This document shows positions 15,626 through 23,576 of a DNA stretch of 32,025 nt, piece after piece (position 1 is the stretch's first letter; each line of letters starts with the position of its first letter). A program made the translations under genes and the position numbers. Source of the DNA: Pyrinomonadaceae bacterium. Lineage in GTDB: Bacteria; Acidobacteriota; Blastocatellia; Pyrinomonadales; Pyrinomonadaceae. Where the stretch lies: positions 1 to 32,025 of the forward strand of contig JAUZFQ010000273.1 of NCBI GenBank assembly GCA_030838445.1, read 5' to 3'. Under the pieces are notes generated by a model. That model saw nothing but the letters and a program-made list of their open reading frames with translations. It did not search any database and was not told where the DNA came from.

Positions 15626-16099
15626 ATGGGTCAACGTCGCACGTTCGTCAGGGAGAGCGTCATCGCCGCCGCGCCGGAGCGCGTCTTCGCGTTTCACGAA
15701 CTGCCGGACGCGCTCGCGCGACTCACGCCGCCGTGGGAATCGTCGCGCGTGATTCAGGCGGCACGGATTTCCGAAGTCGGCTCGGAGGCGATCATCGAGA
15801 CGCGCCTCTTCGGCGTCGTGCCCGCGCGCTGGGTCGCGCGCCACACGGCCTACGATCCGCCGCGCATGTTTGAAGACGTGCAGGTCTCAGGGCCGTTCCG
15901 CTTCTGGCGTCACCGCCACCTCGTCGCGCCGCACGCGTCCGGGGGCGCGCTCCTCAGAGACGAGATCGAATACGAAGCGCCGTTCAGCATCTTCGGCCGA
16001 CTTGCCGAACCCTTCCTCATCACCCCGCGACTGACAAAACTTTTCGACTACCGCCACGCCGCGACGCGCGACTGGTGTGAAGAGGGCAGTGACAAGTGA
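15626..16099 (+). CDS. SRPBCC family ligand-binding protein
   Basis: A 157-residue protein with the START/Bet v1-like pattern. It opens FVRESVIAAAPERVFAFHELPDALARLTPP, continues through RWVARHTAYDPPRMFEDVQVSGPFRFWRH, then DEIEYEAPFSIFGRLAEPFL, and ends with a helix typical of these cyclase/dehydrase-like proteins. They bind hydrophobic ligands; some are enzymes. No catalytic residue can be named. The last codons (Ser-Asp-Lys-stop) are made by the heptad repeat that follows, so the natural end may once have been different. Confidence 0.82.
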   Translation: MGQRRTFVRESVIAAAPERVFAFHELPDALARLTPPWESSRVIQAARISEVGSEAIIETRLFGVVPARWVARHTAYDPPRMFEDVQVSGPFRFWRHRHLVAPHASGGALLRDEIEYEAPFSIFGRLAEPFLITPRLTKLFDYRHAATRDWCEEGSDK

Positions 16100-16254
16100 C
16101 GAGTGACGAGTGACAAGCAAAAAGCCGTCAATCGTGAATCGTCAATCGTGAATAGATAAGACCTGCTTTCCTCTATTCACGATTGACGATTCACGATTGA
16201 CGATTGACGATTCACTTTCTTCTCTCGTCACTTGTCACTCGTCACTTGTCACTG
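16088..16254. repeat. Nested double heptad-repeat hairpin between convergent genes
   Basis: Two nested inverted repeats. The outer arms are GTGACAA/GTGACGA units (16089-16118) pairing with TTGTCAC/TCGTCAC units (about 16226-16253). The inner arms are GTCAATC/GTGAATC units (about 16126-16155) pairing with GATTGAC/GATTCAC units (about 16174-16215). The identical 12-mer AGTGACAAGTGA forms the last codons and stop of both flanking genes. A bidirectional terminator role is likely. Confidence 0.92.
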
Positions 16255-17357
16255 AAGTTGAGCGCTTTGCCGACGGAGGGGTCGCGGCGGACGCGCCAGA
16301 TTTTCGAGTCGAGATAGTAGTGGATGAAGGCGTAGCCCCAGAAGAAGGCGGCGACGAGTTGGGTGAGTTGCGCGCCTTGCCCGCTGGTGTGCGAGATGTA
16401 CTGGCGCGGCAGTTGATACCAGAGGCCGAAGAGGACGCCGAAGGCGACGTAATAGACGATGCGGCGGCTGATCAGTTCGGCCGCGCCGTGACGCGTGCGC
16501 GCCTCGTCGCCGCTCGTGTACTTCCGGTTGTGAAACCAGATGAGGCGATGGTATTGCAGATTGTGATAGACGGTGAGGATGGCGACGATGGCGATGGGCT
16601 TGTGCGGCATCGGCGTCAAGAGCACGAGCCAGTGCATCGGCACGCAGGCGGCGAGCAGCAGGTACTTGGGCACGTCGAGCGGCTGCCTGCCGACGGCGCG
16701 CTGCAACTGGCGGAACACCCACACGACGGCGACGCCGACGGTCGCGGCGAGCAGCGCGGTGTCGAGATAACTGAGGCCGCCCACGAGTCGCGCGGGGACG
16801 CGTGCCAGAGCTTCCGGGTCGCGCGCGACGAAGGCGACGAAGGGGTAAGTGAGCGCGAGCAGGATGAACAGTCGGTCAAGCGCGTTGTCAATGGGCGCGA
16901 GGTCTGCGTTCTTCTTCTTGTAGAGCACCATGAAGCCGTAGTGCTGTTTGACGAGGTGGTAGTAAGCCCACAGCGCGGCGAGGAAGAAGAAGACGAGGCC
17001 GAGTCCGGCGACGACCATCAAGGGGCCGACGGCGAAGAAGGCGAGCGACCCCCACAGCAAACGGCCGCGCGCGCGCCGCTCCTCGCGGTCGAAGTAGGTG
17101 CGCGAGAACGTGCCGAAGACGTGCGGCGCGTCAATCAAGATCGCCCACGCCGCCACCATCGGCACGAGCGGCACGACGCCGCCCACGTAGAGCGCGAACA
17201 GCGCGTAGCTCGACGCGACCGATCCGATGAACCACACGAGGTCGTCGCGCACGCTGATGATCCAGCGCACGGAGAGGGCGCGTGCGTGAGCGCGTTCAGC
17301 CGTCGCCGCGATCACTGTCGCCGGGTTAGTCGTCGTCGTAGTGGTGGTGGCCGACAT
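16242..17357 (-). CDS. Polytopic His-rich membrane protein, unknown function
   Basis: A 371-residue integral membrane protein with about eight hydrophobic segments, not assigned to a named family. Conserved-looking polar clusters face one side: DAPHVFGTFSRTYFDREERR, YYHLVKQHYGFMVLYKKKN, then YHNLQYHRLIWFHNRKY and FIHYYLDSKIWRVRRDP. The spaced His residues recall membrane di-iron enzymes such as desaturases or hydroxylases, but the canonical His boxes are not clearly met. The N-terminus has a Thr run and no signal peptide. The C-terminal SDK is encoded by the heptad repeat. An extended -10 element is 105 bases upstream. It is divergent from ppa. Confidence 0.72.
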   Translation of the reverse strand: MSATTTTTTTNPATVIAATAERAHARALSVRWIISVRDDLVWFIGSVASSYALFALYVGGVVPLVPMVAAWAILIDAPHVFGTFSRTYFDREERRARGRLLWGSLAFFAVGPLMVVAGLGLVFFFLAALWAYYHLVKQHYGFMVLYKKKNADLAPIDNALDRLFILLALTYPFVAFVARDPEALARVPARLVGGLSYLDTALLAATVGVAVVWVFRQLQRAVGRQPLDVPKYLLLAACVPMHWLVLLTPMPHKPIAIVAILTVYHNLQYHRLIWFHNRKYTSGDEARTRHGAAELISRRIVYYVAFGVLFGLWYQLPRQYISHTSGQGAQLTQLVAAFFWGYAFIHYYLDSKIWRVRRDPSVGKALNFSDK

Positions 17358-17461
17358 GGAAAGTTTCCTTGTGCACGGAGTTGCGGCGTGCGTCGTGTGG
17401 ACACGCGCGGCGCGCCCGTCTCATAATCTGCCGAAAGATTTTGGAGCGCGCGAGGAGACGG

Positions 17462-17470
17462 ATTTTAGCA
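17462..17470 (-). promoter_or_regulatory. Extended -10 element for the His-rich membrane protein
   Basis: On the minus strand, TGC then TAAAAT, followed by CCGTC. The same TAAAATCCGTC follows the murA element. The leader would be about 100 nt. It lies in the divergent gap with ppa. Confidence 0.5.
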
Positions 17471-17514
17471 TAACGACGGGGGCGCGCCGTCGCGGAAAGT
17501 GAAGGACGAAACTC

Positions 17515-18210
17515 ATGCCGACGAACGACGAAGCCCTGCACGATCTGCTGGCGAAACTTTTTCAGGCGCACCCTTGGCACGGCGTCGTGCCGGGGGCGGA
17601 CTCGCCCGCCGCAGTCAACGCTTACATCGAGATCGTCCCGACCGACGCCGTCAAGTACGAACTCGACAAGCCATCGGGACACCTCCGCGTGGATCGCCCG
17701 CAGCGTTTCTCTTCGATGTGCCCGACGCCCTACGGCTTCATCCCGCAAACCTACTGCGGCGCAAGCGTGGCCGCGCTCTGCGAAGCGCGCGTCGGCCGCA
17801 CCGGTATCCGCGGCGACGGCGACCCGCTCGACATCTGCGTCCTCACCGAGAGACCCGCCGCTCACGGCGACTTCTTCGTGCGCGCCCTGCCCATCGGCGG
17901 CCTCCGCATGATTGACGGCAACGAAGCCGACGACAAGATCATCGCCGTGCTCGAATCCGACGTGACCTACGGACACCTCCGCGACATCGCCGACGCCCCG
18001 CGCGGCCTAGTTGATCGCCTCCAACACTATTTCCTGAGCTATAAGCAACTCCCGCAGGAAGCCCCGCGCCGCGTCGAGATCGCGGAAGTCTACAACCGCG
18101 CCGACGCGGCGGAAGTGATCGAACGCAGCGTCGCCGATTACCGCGCGACCTACGGCGCACCCGAAACGCGCATCGCCGAGTTGCGGCGTCTGTTGATGAG
18201 CGGAGCGTAG
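17515..18210 (+). CDS. ppa: Inorganic pyrophosphatase (family I)
   Basis: A 231-residue soluble pyrophosphatase that hydrolyses PPi to phosphate and pulls biosynthetic reactions forward. The signature D-x-D-P-x-D is at residues 101-106 (DGDPLDICVL). Other family parts are IEIVPTDAVKYELDKPSGHLRVDRP, then TPYGFIPQTYCG, IGGLRMIDGNEADDKIIAV and HYFLSYK. It is somewhat longer than E. coli Ppa (176 residues) at both ends, like eukaryote-type or Chlamydia-type enzymes. The ATG at 17515 is preceded by GAAGGA. Confidence 0.93.
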   Translation: MPTNDEALHDLLAKLFQAHPWHGVVPGADSPAAVNAYIEIVPTDAVKYELDKPSGHLRVDRPQRFSSMCPTPYGFIPQTYCGASVAALCEARVGRTGIRGDGDPLDICVLTERPAAHGDFFVRALPIGGLRMIDGNEADDKIIAVLESDVTYGHLRDIADAPRGLVDRLQHYFLSYKQLPQEAPRRVEIAEVYNRADAAEVIERSVADYRATYGAPETRIAELRRLLMSGA

Positions 18211-18309
18211 TCTTCCGGCGTGCACTTTATTGTGAGTATAACTACTTCATTCAACACGGTGACTTGCGGATGAGCGCAACACTATTTTGTGGGCGGGTGT
18301 CTGCCGTGG

Positions 18310-18696
18310 TTAGGAGTAGGTAGCGGCGACGGCATCTATCTCGATCAGGAATCCATGATGCAACTCTCTGGTCGGGATCACGGCGCGCGCCGGCCGGTGC
18401 TCGCCGAACACTCGCGCGTACACTTCGTTGACCGCGCCCCACAGGTTGATGTCGGAAATATAGACCGTCATCTTCAACACCCGACTGAGATCGCTGTCGG
18501 CCGCCTTGAGAATCGCGCCCACGTTTTTTAAGACCTGCTCCGTTTGTTCCTCAATTGAGCCGAGTTTCTTTTCGCCGGTTCGCGGATCAATGGCGAGTTG
18601 CCCGGCGACAAAGACTAACCCGTTGTAGACGACCGCCTGTGAATAGTGGCCTGCCGGGGTGGGCGCATCCTGCGTGTGTATGGTTGTGATTTCCAT
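18310..18696 (-). CDS. ridA: RidA family enamine/imine deaminase
   Basis: A 128-residue YjgF/YER057c/UK114 protein that removes reactive enamines and imines made by PLP enzymes. The start motif is APTPAGHYSQAVVYNGLVFVAGQ, and the C-terminal RPARAVIP holds Arg104, with Glu119 in FLIEIDAVA, the usual active-site pair. Length is standard. It is convergent with ppa across about 100 bases with no visible terminator. Confidence 0.93.
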   Translation of the reverse strand: MEITTIHTQDAPTPAGHYSQAVVYNGLVFVAGQLAIDPRTGEKKLGSIEEQTEQVLKNVGAILKAADSDLSRVLKMTVYISDINLWGAVNEVYARVFGEHRPARAVIPTRELHHGFLIEIDAVAATYS

Positions 18697-18824
18697 AGCT
18701 CAAGGTACTCATCTATTAAAATTTGGTCAAATACACCTGACGTCCCTCGCAGGGCGCTTTTTCGACGCGCGGCCTGATCCGATTCCCCCTCGAATTTCGC
18801 GTATCTGATCGGAGGTGGAATTTT

Positions 18825-19544
18825 ATGGCGATTAACGCGAACGCATTGCGGCGTCCCACGGATCGACGTCTGTTCTTGGCCGCCGCGGTCATCTTCCCGC
18901 TGGTCGTCCTCGCCGGCTACTTCAAGTCTTACTACTTCAGCGCCTTCTTCGACGTGCCGTCGGTCGCCAACACGCTGGTGCATGCGCACGCCCTGGTGAT
19001 GTCGTCGTGGGTCATCTACTTCTCGACGCAGATCGCGCTTATCCGCACGAAGAACGTCCGAGTGCATATGACGATGGGGCTGGTCGGCGTAGCCCTCGCG
19101 GCACTCGTCGTCGTCGTTGGAACTGCGACCGCCTACGACGCGCAACTCGTGCGCGGGTCAGCGCCTCCGGGCGTGAATCCGCACTCGTTCTTCGTGCTCC
19201 CGATGCTGGACATGACCCTGTTCGTGCTCTTCTTCGCCGCCGCGATCTACTACCGGAAGCGCCCGGCGGAGCATAAGACCCTGATGCTGATGACCGCCAT
19301 CGCTTTCATGCCCGCGGCGCTCTTCCGGCTGCCCGTCGTGCCGCCGCAGTTTATGATCCACTGGGCGTTCGGCGTCCCCATGCTCGTCGCGCTCGCCTGC
19401 CTCGGCTGGCATAGGGCGAAGCACCGCAAACTCAACAAGGTGTTCGCCGCCTCCGTCCTCATCATCATCGCGGCGCACCCGCTACGCATCGCGCTCTTAA
19501 ACTCGGAGGCCTGGCTGCGGTTCACCGCCTGGCTCGCCCCTTAA
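18825..19544 (+). CDS. Hypothetical membrane protein with seven hydrophobic segments
   Basis: A 239-residue integral membrane protein, unassigned. It has about seven segments, beginning LFLAAAVIFPLVVLAGYFKS and including HAHALVMSSWVIYFSTQIAL and LDMTLFVLFFAAAIYY, with the last near VFAASVLIIIAAHPL. His residues recur in or next to the membrane (HAHAL, VHMTMG, HWAFG, LGWHRAKH), perhaps for metal or haem. GGAGG lies nine bases before the ATG. It is divergent from ridA. No function is proposed. Confidence 0.75.
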   Translation: MAINANALRRPTDRRLFLAAAVIFPLVVLAGYFKSYYFSAFFDVPSVANTLVHAHALVMSSWVIYFSTQIALIRTKNVRVHMTMGLVGVALAALVVVVGTATAYDAQLVRGSAPPGVNPHSFFVLPMLDMTLFVLFFAAAIYYRKRPAEHKTLMLMTAIAFMPAALFRLPVVPPQFMIHWAFGVPMLVALACLGWHRAKHRKLNKVFAASVLIIIAAHPLRIALLNSEAWLRFTAWLAP

Positions 19545-19576
19545 GTAGTGTTTCAAACATCGACTGTAGGCAGACA

Positions 19577-19605
19577 AAGGCTGCTGCTTCAATAGCAGCA
19601 GCCTT
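19577..19605. terminator. Bidirectional terminator hairpin
   Basis: A perfect 11-pair stem, AAGGCTGCTGC with GCAGCAGCCTT, and a seven-base loop (TTCAATA), located 32 bases after the plus-strand membrane gene stop. It reaches into the stop codon of the convergent zinc-ribbon gene at 19604. Confidence 0.75.
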
Positions 19606-19837
19606 AAGTTTCGACTCTTTCCTCTACGCCGCACCGGGGACATTGAAGAACGCGGCGCGTGTCGTCGCGCCAGCGGGCGCGTGCGGCTGTGGAGAGACGC
19701 GGCTCGCGTTCCTCGGCCTCGCCCTCGCTAAAGAAACGGCCGCGCGCGCCCGTGTGAGGCGCGCGCGGCCGGTCAGTCTCTTCCGTCTGGCAGTGGCGAC
19801 ACGTCCAGCCGTAGCCGTTGTTGACGAAGTGTTCCAT
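19604..19837 (-). CDS. Small zinc-ribbon protein
   Basis: A 77-residue protein with two CxxC pairs: CRHC near residue 13 and CPRC near residue 67. They are separated by a charged, Arg/Glu-rich and probably disordered middle. The four Cys likely bind one zinc as a ribbon. Partner and role are unknown. Its ATG is directly joined to the arm of a 33-pair hairpin with no Shine-Dalgarno sequence, which should limit its translation unless the start is recognised another way. Confidence 0.65.
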   Translation of the reverse strand: MEHFVNNGYGWTCRHCQTEETDRPRAPHTGARGRFFSEGEAEEREPRLSTAARARWRDDTRRVLQCPRCGVEERVET

Positions 19838-19929
19838 AAGGCAGAGGTCAGGGGTTAGAGATCAGAGGTCAGTGAAAGACCGGAGCGTTTTTTGCAGACC
19901 TCTGATCTCTAACCCCTGACCTCTGCCTT
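19838..19929. repeat. Perfect 33-bp heptad-repeat hairpin
   Basis: The left arm 19838-19870 and right arm 19897-19929 are exact reverse complements over 33 bases. The units are GGTCAGG, GGTTAGA, GATCAGA and GGTCAGT. The 26-base loop ends in a T run. It begins at the base next to the zinc-ribbon start codon and ends 14 bases from the protease stop, so it fills the gap between two same-strand genes. Confidence 0.95.
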
Positions 19930-19943
19930 TAACCTCTGCTTTG

Positions 19944-21092
19944 TTACCTTCTGACCGCGCCGCGGCGTTCGGGCAGCAGGCGCAGGGGAACTTTGACGCG
20001 GCGGTCGTCGCGAAACACTTCCACCTGCACCACGTCGTTGAACTGGTGCTTGTCGAGAATGCGGAAGAGATCGTCGCCGTTGTTCACGCGCTCGCCGTCG
20101 ATGCCGACGATGATATCGCCGAGGGCGATGTCGCCGTCCGGTGTCTGTTCGAGGCCGCGCAAGCCGGCGGCGGCAGCCGACCCGTTCGGGGCGACCTGAT
20201 AGATGACGACGCCCTCCGCGACGGGCAAGCGGATTTGCAGGTTGCGCACGTTGAGAGGGACGATGCCGAGTTTCGGCCGGACGACTGCGCCGTTCTTGAT
20301 CAGTTGCGGCACGACGCGCTTGGCGATGCTCGCGGGGACGGCGAAGCCGACGCCGACCGAGCCGCCTGCGGGCGACAGGATTTGCGAGTTGATGCCGATC
20401 ACGCGGCCGCTCGAATCGAGCAAAGGCCCGCCGGAGTTGCCGGGGTTAATCGAAGCGTCCGTCTGGATCGCGCCTTCGATCTGGCGGTTGTTGCGCGCGC
20501 GGATGGGGCGTTGCAGGCCGCTGATGACGCCGGTGGTGAGCGTGCGCGTGAAGCCGAACGGGTTGCCGATGGCGAGAACTTTCTGCCCCACGACGAGCGT
20601 GTCCGAGTCGCCGAAGGAGATGACCGTCAACACTTCGCGCGGCGCTTCGACTTTGATCACGGCAAGGTCTGTATCCGGGTCTTCGCCCACGCGCGTCGCA
20701 GGATATGCCTTCTCGCCGCCGAAGCTGACGCTGAGGCGCTGCGCGCCTTCGATGACGTGGTAGTTGGTCAGGATGTGCCCCTGCGTGTCGATGACGAAGC
20801 CTGAGCCTGAGCCTGAGCGTTCGCCCGCGTCCCAGACGTCGTTACTGAAGGTGGTCGAGGTGATGAAGACCACGCCCGGCGAGATGGCTTTGTAGACCTC
20901 GATGTTGTTCTGCTCGTCGGTGGCGACGGACGGGTTGGTGATCCCGGCGGGCACGTTCTCGGCGAGCGACGCGCTGCCTGAGGGTTCGAGCAGGCGGCCG
21001 CCGTAGCGTTCAACGAAGAAGACGACGCCGGCAGCGATGAAGGCCGACGTAAACGCGATCAGCAAGATTTGGCGTGCGGAAATTCGATACAT
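19944..21092 (-). CDS. HtrA/DegP-type S1C serine protease with PDZ domain
   Basis: A 382-residue membrane-anchored protease. An N-terminal hydrophobic segment (about 8-27) places the catalytic domain outside the cytoplasm. The triad is His112 (LTNYHVIEG), Asp142 (DPDTDLAVIKV) and Ser220 (INPGNSGGPLL). A single C-terminal PDZ domain (about 275-375, with DIALGDIIVGIDGERVNN) should bind exposed C-termini. It acts in envelope protein quality control. The ATG at 21092 has AGAGGAA seven to eight bases upstream; the frame is open to 21251 but that part does not fit the family. Upstream, 21093-21326 holds no gene. Confidence 0.92.
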   Translation of the reverse strand: MYRISARQILLIAFTSAFIAAGVVFFVERYGGRLLEPSGSASLAENVPAGITNPSVATDEQNNIEVYKAISPGVVFITSTTFSNDVWDAGERSGSGSGFVIDTQGHILTNYHVIEGAQRLSVSFGGEKAYPATRVGEDPDTDLAVIKVEAPREVLTVISFGDSDTLVVGQKVLAIGNPFGFTRTLTTGVISGLQRPIRARNNRQIEGAIQTDASINPGNSGGPLLDSSGRVIGINSQILSPAGGSVGVGFAVPASIAKRVVPQLIKNGAVVRPKLGIVPLNVRNLQIRLPVAEGVVIYQVAPNGSAAAAGLRGLEQTPDGDIALGDIIVGIDGERVNNGDDLFRILDKHQFNDVVQVEVFRDDRRVKVPLRLLPERRGAVRR

Positions 21093-21326
21093 AATCTGCT
21101 TCCTCTGGAATGACAAAAAACATGACGAACCGAGAGCTTCGTTAAGATGCGCGCGGCGGAGTCGCCGTTGTGCGTCGCGTGCGCGCGGGCGAAAAGGCGC
21201 GTCCCGCGGCGTCAAAAGCTGATACGCGTAATTGCGTGGGAAGGTTTGCACAACTCCGGCGCGGACGCAAACGGGCGCGTCTCGAATCGAGCGCGCGCGT
21301 GTGGCACGTCCGAATTTATGGAAACG

Positions 21327-21695
21327 CTAAAACAGCATGGCGAGCAGGGCGTCGGGCAGGCGTGCGAGAAAGGCGAGGGCGGCGTCGGTCTGCGGCCAGC
21401 CGAGGGCGGAGATGCCCGTGGCGGCGTGGACGAACATGAGCGCGGCGTAGAGGCAGAGGACGAATTGCAGGCCGCGGCGCGCGAGCGCGAGGTGCGACCA
21501 GCGATAGAGGACGAGGGCGACCGACGCGCCGACGACGAGCTTGGCGGCGAGAAACGGGGCGTTGCCCGCGTCGAGCAGGTAAGCCATCAGCCCGTTGCCT
21601 TCCGTCGCCAGCCCGTTGCGCACCCACAGAATGGTCAACTGCGCGTCGAGCCAGTTCAGCAGAAACAGCAGCAGGCATTTCGTCAGTGCGCTCAT
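21327..21695 (-). CDS. DUF5658-like small membrane protein
   Basis: A 122-residue protein with four hydrophobic segments. LNWLDAQLTILWVRNGLATEGN followed by NAPFLAAKLVV fits the DUF5658 pattern (an early Asp-containing helix, then E-x-N, then FxxxK). Function is unknown for the family. AAGGAG lies 12 bases before the ATG. It is transcribed toward the HtrA-type protease gene, 234 bases away. Confidence 0.75.
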   Translation of the reverse strand: MSALTKCLLLFLLNWLDAQLTILWVRNGLATEGNGLMAYLLDAGNAPFLAAKLVVGASVALVLYRWSHLALARRGLQFVLCLYAALMFVHAATGISALGWPQTDAALAFLARLPDALLAMLF

Positions 21696-21756
21696 CGCTC
21701 GCGAGGTCTCCTTCTCCGCGTCGTCTAACTTTGTTTAACCCTGCCCCTTAACGATT

Positions 21757-21785
21757 GAACCCCCAGCTTATTGGGCTGGGGGTTC
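21757..21785. terminator. Strong 11-bp hairpin in the gap upstream of the DUF5658 gene
   Basis: GAACCCCCAGC pairs perfectly with GCTGGGGGTTC around a seven-base loop. No long T tract. It lies between the small acidic gene (downstream side) and the DUF5658 gene start, with a heptad hairpin on its other side. The rest of 21696-21943 shows no gene. Confidence 0.6.
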
Positions 21786-21865
21786 GCTCAGGCTACGGGA
21801 GAAACGAATTCGCTTCGTTGTATCAACTAGAAAGTGCGAATGCTCCGCGCGTTCCGAAATGTGCT

Positions 21866-21939
21866 GGTCAATAGTAAATGGTGAATGGTGAACGGAGGAA
21901 ACCTCTCTTCCATTTACCATTCACCGTTCACCATTTACC
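21866..21939. repeat. Heptad-repeat hairpin after the small acidic protein gene
   Basis: Left arm units are AGTAAAT, GGTGAAT, GGTGAAC (21866-21895). The right arm (21911-21939) is the complement of GGTAAAT, GGTGAAC, GGTGAAT, GGTAAAT. The order of the two variant units is swapped between arms, so the arms pair with mismatches. It begins four bases after the stop codon of the minus-strand gene. Confidence 0.88.
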
Positions 21940-21943
21940 AAAC

Positions 21944-22189
21944 TTACTCCAACTCGATACCGCGCTCTTTGGCGATGCCGCGCGCTTTCATCACGATGTC
22001 GTCGTCAACGGGTTCGTTCGCGTCACCCGCCATCCAGCCCTGCACCTCTTCGACGGGGCGACCGAGCGCGATGGCTAACTTCTCATCATCCGCCTCGAAA
22101 CCCCCGTCGCGCAGTCGCTTCAAAATCTCGCGGCCGCCCGTCTCCGTCGTCCCGCGGTCGTCAACCGCCTGCTCGTTTTTCTCTTCCAT
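21944..22189 (-). CDS. Small acidic hypothetical protein
   Basis: An 81-residue acidic protein. After a flexible start (MEEKNEQAVDDRGTTETGG) it has helical parts: REILKRLRDGGFEADDEKLA, then ALGRPVEEVQGWMAG, then DDDIVMKARGIAKERG. The middle recalls a small helix-turn-helix or DNA-binding fold (LA-x-ALGRPVEEVQ-x-W), but it is too short to assign. AGGGGAA lies five bases before the ATG. It sits 21 bases after the HMA gene stop on the same strand, so the two are probably co-transcribed. Confidence 0.65.
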   Translation of the reverse strand: MEEKNEQAVDDRGTTETGGREILKRLRDGGFEADDEKLAIALGRPVEEVQGWMAGDANEPVDDDIVMKARGIAKERGIELE

Positions 22190-22210
22190 GTAGATTCCCC
22201 TTTTTGCTGT

Positions 22211-22453
22211 TTATGCCGTGGCTTCCGTCGCTTGCGATTCGTCGCCCGTGGTCGCGCTGTAACCCAAATCCTGAATCTTCTTGATGAGCGTCGTTTCCTG
22301 CACGATGGCATCATCATAGGCGACGTTGGCAGTCTTGCCGCCGTAAGTCACTTCGGTGCGAAAGACGCCGGCCGTCGTCTCCAACGTCTCTTTGATGTCC
22401 ACCGCGCACGACTCGCAGTGCATGCCCTTGATGTGAAATTCCGACTCCCTCAT
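22211..22453 (-). CDS. Heavy-metal-associated (HMA) domain protein, CopZ-like
   Basis: An 80-residue single-domain protein. The metal-binding motif GMHCESC is at residues 10-16, followed by the ferredoxin-like pattern VDIKETLETTAGVFRTEVTY, then ANVAYDDAIVQETTLIKKIQDLGY. Such proteins carry Cu(I) or similar ions to P-type ATPases or repressors. No ATPase is seen in the window. GGGGGAA lies about eight bases before the ATG. The C-terminal tail is disordered and acidic. Confidence 0.88.
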   Translation of the reverse strand: MRESEFHIKGMHCESCAVDIKETLETTAGVFRTEVTYGGKTANVAYDDAIVQETTLIKKIQDLGYSATTGDESQATEATA

Positions 22454-22593
22454 ACTGAAACTTCCCCCTGTTAAGAGCGAGAGCGCAGCCGCGTCGCCGC
22501 ACGCGTCGAAGAGACTGCGACCGACGCCGCCCGCGCGCTTCGTCCGAATTGTCATCTTGCTTGATGTGCGGCGTATTATACAGCACAACCGAG

Positions 22594-23529
22594 ATGAGCC
22601 AGCAACCGCACAGCAACAACAGCAGCAGCCACAGCCGCGTGAAGATCGCGGAGGCTTTAACGGAAGCCGCCGAGACCCTGCGCGCGGCGAGCGTCGCCCA
22701 CGCACGACTCGACGCACGACTGCTCCTCTCGCACACGCTCGCGTGCGGCCATGCCTTCCTCGTCGCGCACTCCGACGACGAACTTGAGCCGCACACACTC
22801 GTCATGTTTCGAGAACGCGTCAGCCGCCGCGCGGCGGGCGAACCCTTGCAGTACATCACCGGGCGACAGGAGTTTTACGGCCTCGATTTTGAAGTCAACC
22901 CGGCGGTGCTCATCCCGCGCCCCGAAACCGAGTTGCTCGTCGAATGTGCGCTCGAACTGTTACGCGTGATGGACGCGCCGCTCGTCTGTGATGTCGGCAC
23001 GGGTTCGGGCTGCATCCCCGTCGCGCTGCTCCACGAACGCGCGGACGCGCGCGCCCTCGCCCTCGACATCTCGACGGACGCGCTCGCCGTCGCCGCACGC
23101 AACGCCGCGCGCCACAACGTCAACTCGCGCCTCACGTTCATCGTCTCCGATTGCTTCGACGCGCTCGATACGCTCGATGCGCCGGATGCGTCGCGCGCTG
23201 CGACTACGCCCTTCGACCTCATCACGTCCAACCCGCCCTACATCGCCGAGAGCGAAATTGAAAACTTGCAACGCGAAGTGCGCGAGCACGAGCCGCGCGG
23301 CGCGCTGACGCCCGGCGGCGACGGCCTCTCCATCATTCGCCGCCTCGTCGCGGAAGCACCGCGCTTTCTCCGCGCGGGCGGTTATCTCATCTTCGAGATC
23401 GGTTACGACCAGCACGAACGGGTCGCGCGCCTCGTCGAGCCGAACGTCTGGACTCTGCTCGACATCCGGCGCGACCTGCAAGGCATCCCCCGCGTCGTCG
23501 TCTTGCAGAGCCGCACGGCGGGCGCATAA
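22594..23529 (+). CDS. prmC: Release factor glutamine methyltransferase PrmC/HemK
   Basis: A 311-residue methyltransferase that modifies the GGQ Gln of release factors RF1 and RF2 with SAM. The N-terminal helical domain is followed by GEPLQYITGRQEFYGLDFEV, then LIPRPETE, the SAM-binding DVGTGSGC (133-140) and the active-site NPPY at 213-216. A short Asp/Ala-rich insert (DALDTLDAPDASRAA) precedes NPPY. The ATG at 22594 is preferred over 22549, since the upstream residues do not fit the family. TATTAT at 22574-22579, 14 bases upstream of the start, with TTGTCA 19 bases before it, could drive an almost leaderless message. prfA is not in the window. Confidence 0.9.
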   Translation: MSQQPHSNNSSSHSRVKIAEALTEAAETLRAASVAHARLDARLLLSHTLACGHAFLVAHSDDELEPHTLVMFRERVSRRAAGEPLQYITGRQEFYGLDFEVNPAVLIPRPETELLVECALELLRVMDAPLVCDVGTGSGCIPVALLHERADARALALDISTDALAVAARNAARHNVNSRLTFIVSDCFDALDTLDAPDASRAATTPFDLITSNPPYIAESEIENLQREVREHEPRGALTPGGDGLSIIRRLVAEAPRFLRAGGYLIFEIGYDQHERVARLVEPNVWTLLDIRRDLQGIPRVVVLQSRTAGA

Positions 23530-23567
23530 AAGTTCCCGGTCGCCATCTAGTCGCCGCCCCGTCGCCG

Positions 23568-23576
23568 TGTTAAAAT
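23568..23576 (+). promoter_or_regulatory. Extended -10 promoter of murA
   Basis: TGT then TAAAAT, followed by CCGTC, 42 bases after the prmC stop. It gives murA a leader of about 95 nt. The same TAAAATCCGTC is found before the gene starting at 17357. Confidence 0.5.

Noticed and set aside
16197-17426. A 409-codon plus-strand frame over the His-rich membrane gene
   Set aside because: Antisense shadow; highly charged Glu/Asp/Arg run mirrors the hydrophobic codons of the real gene.
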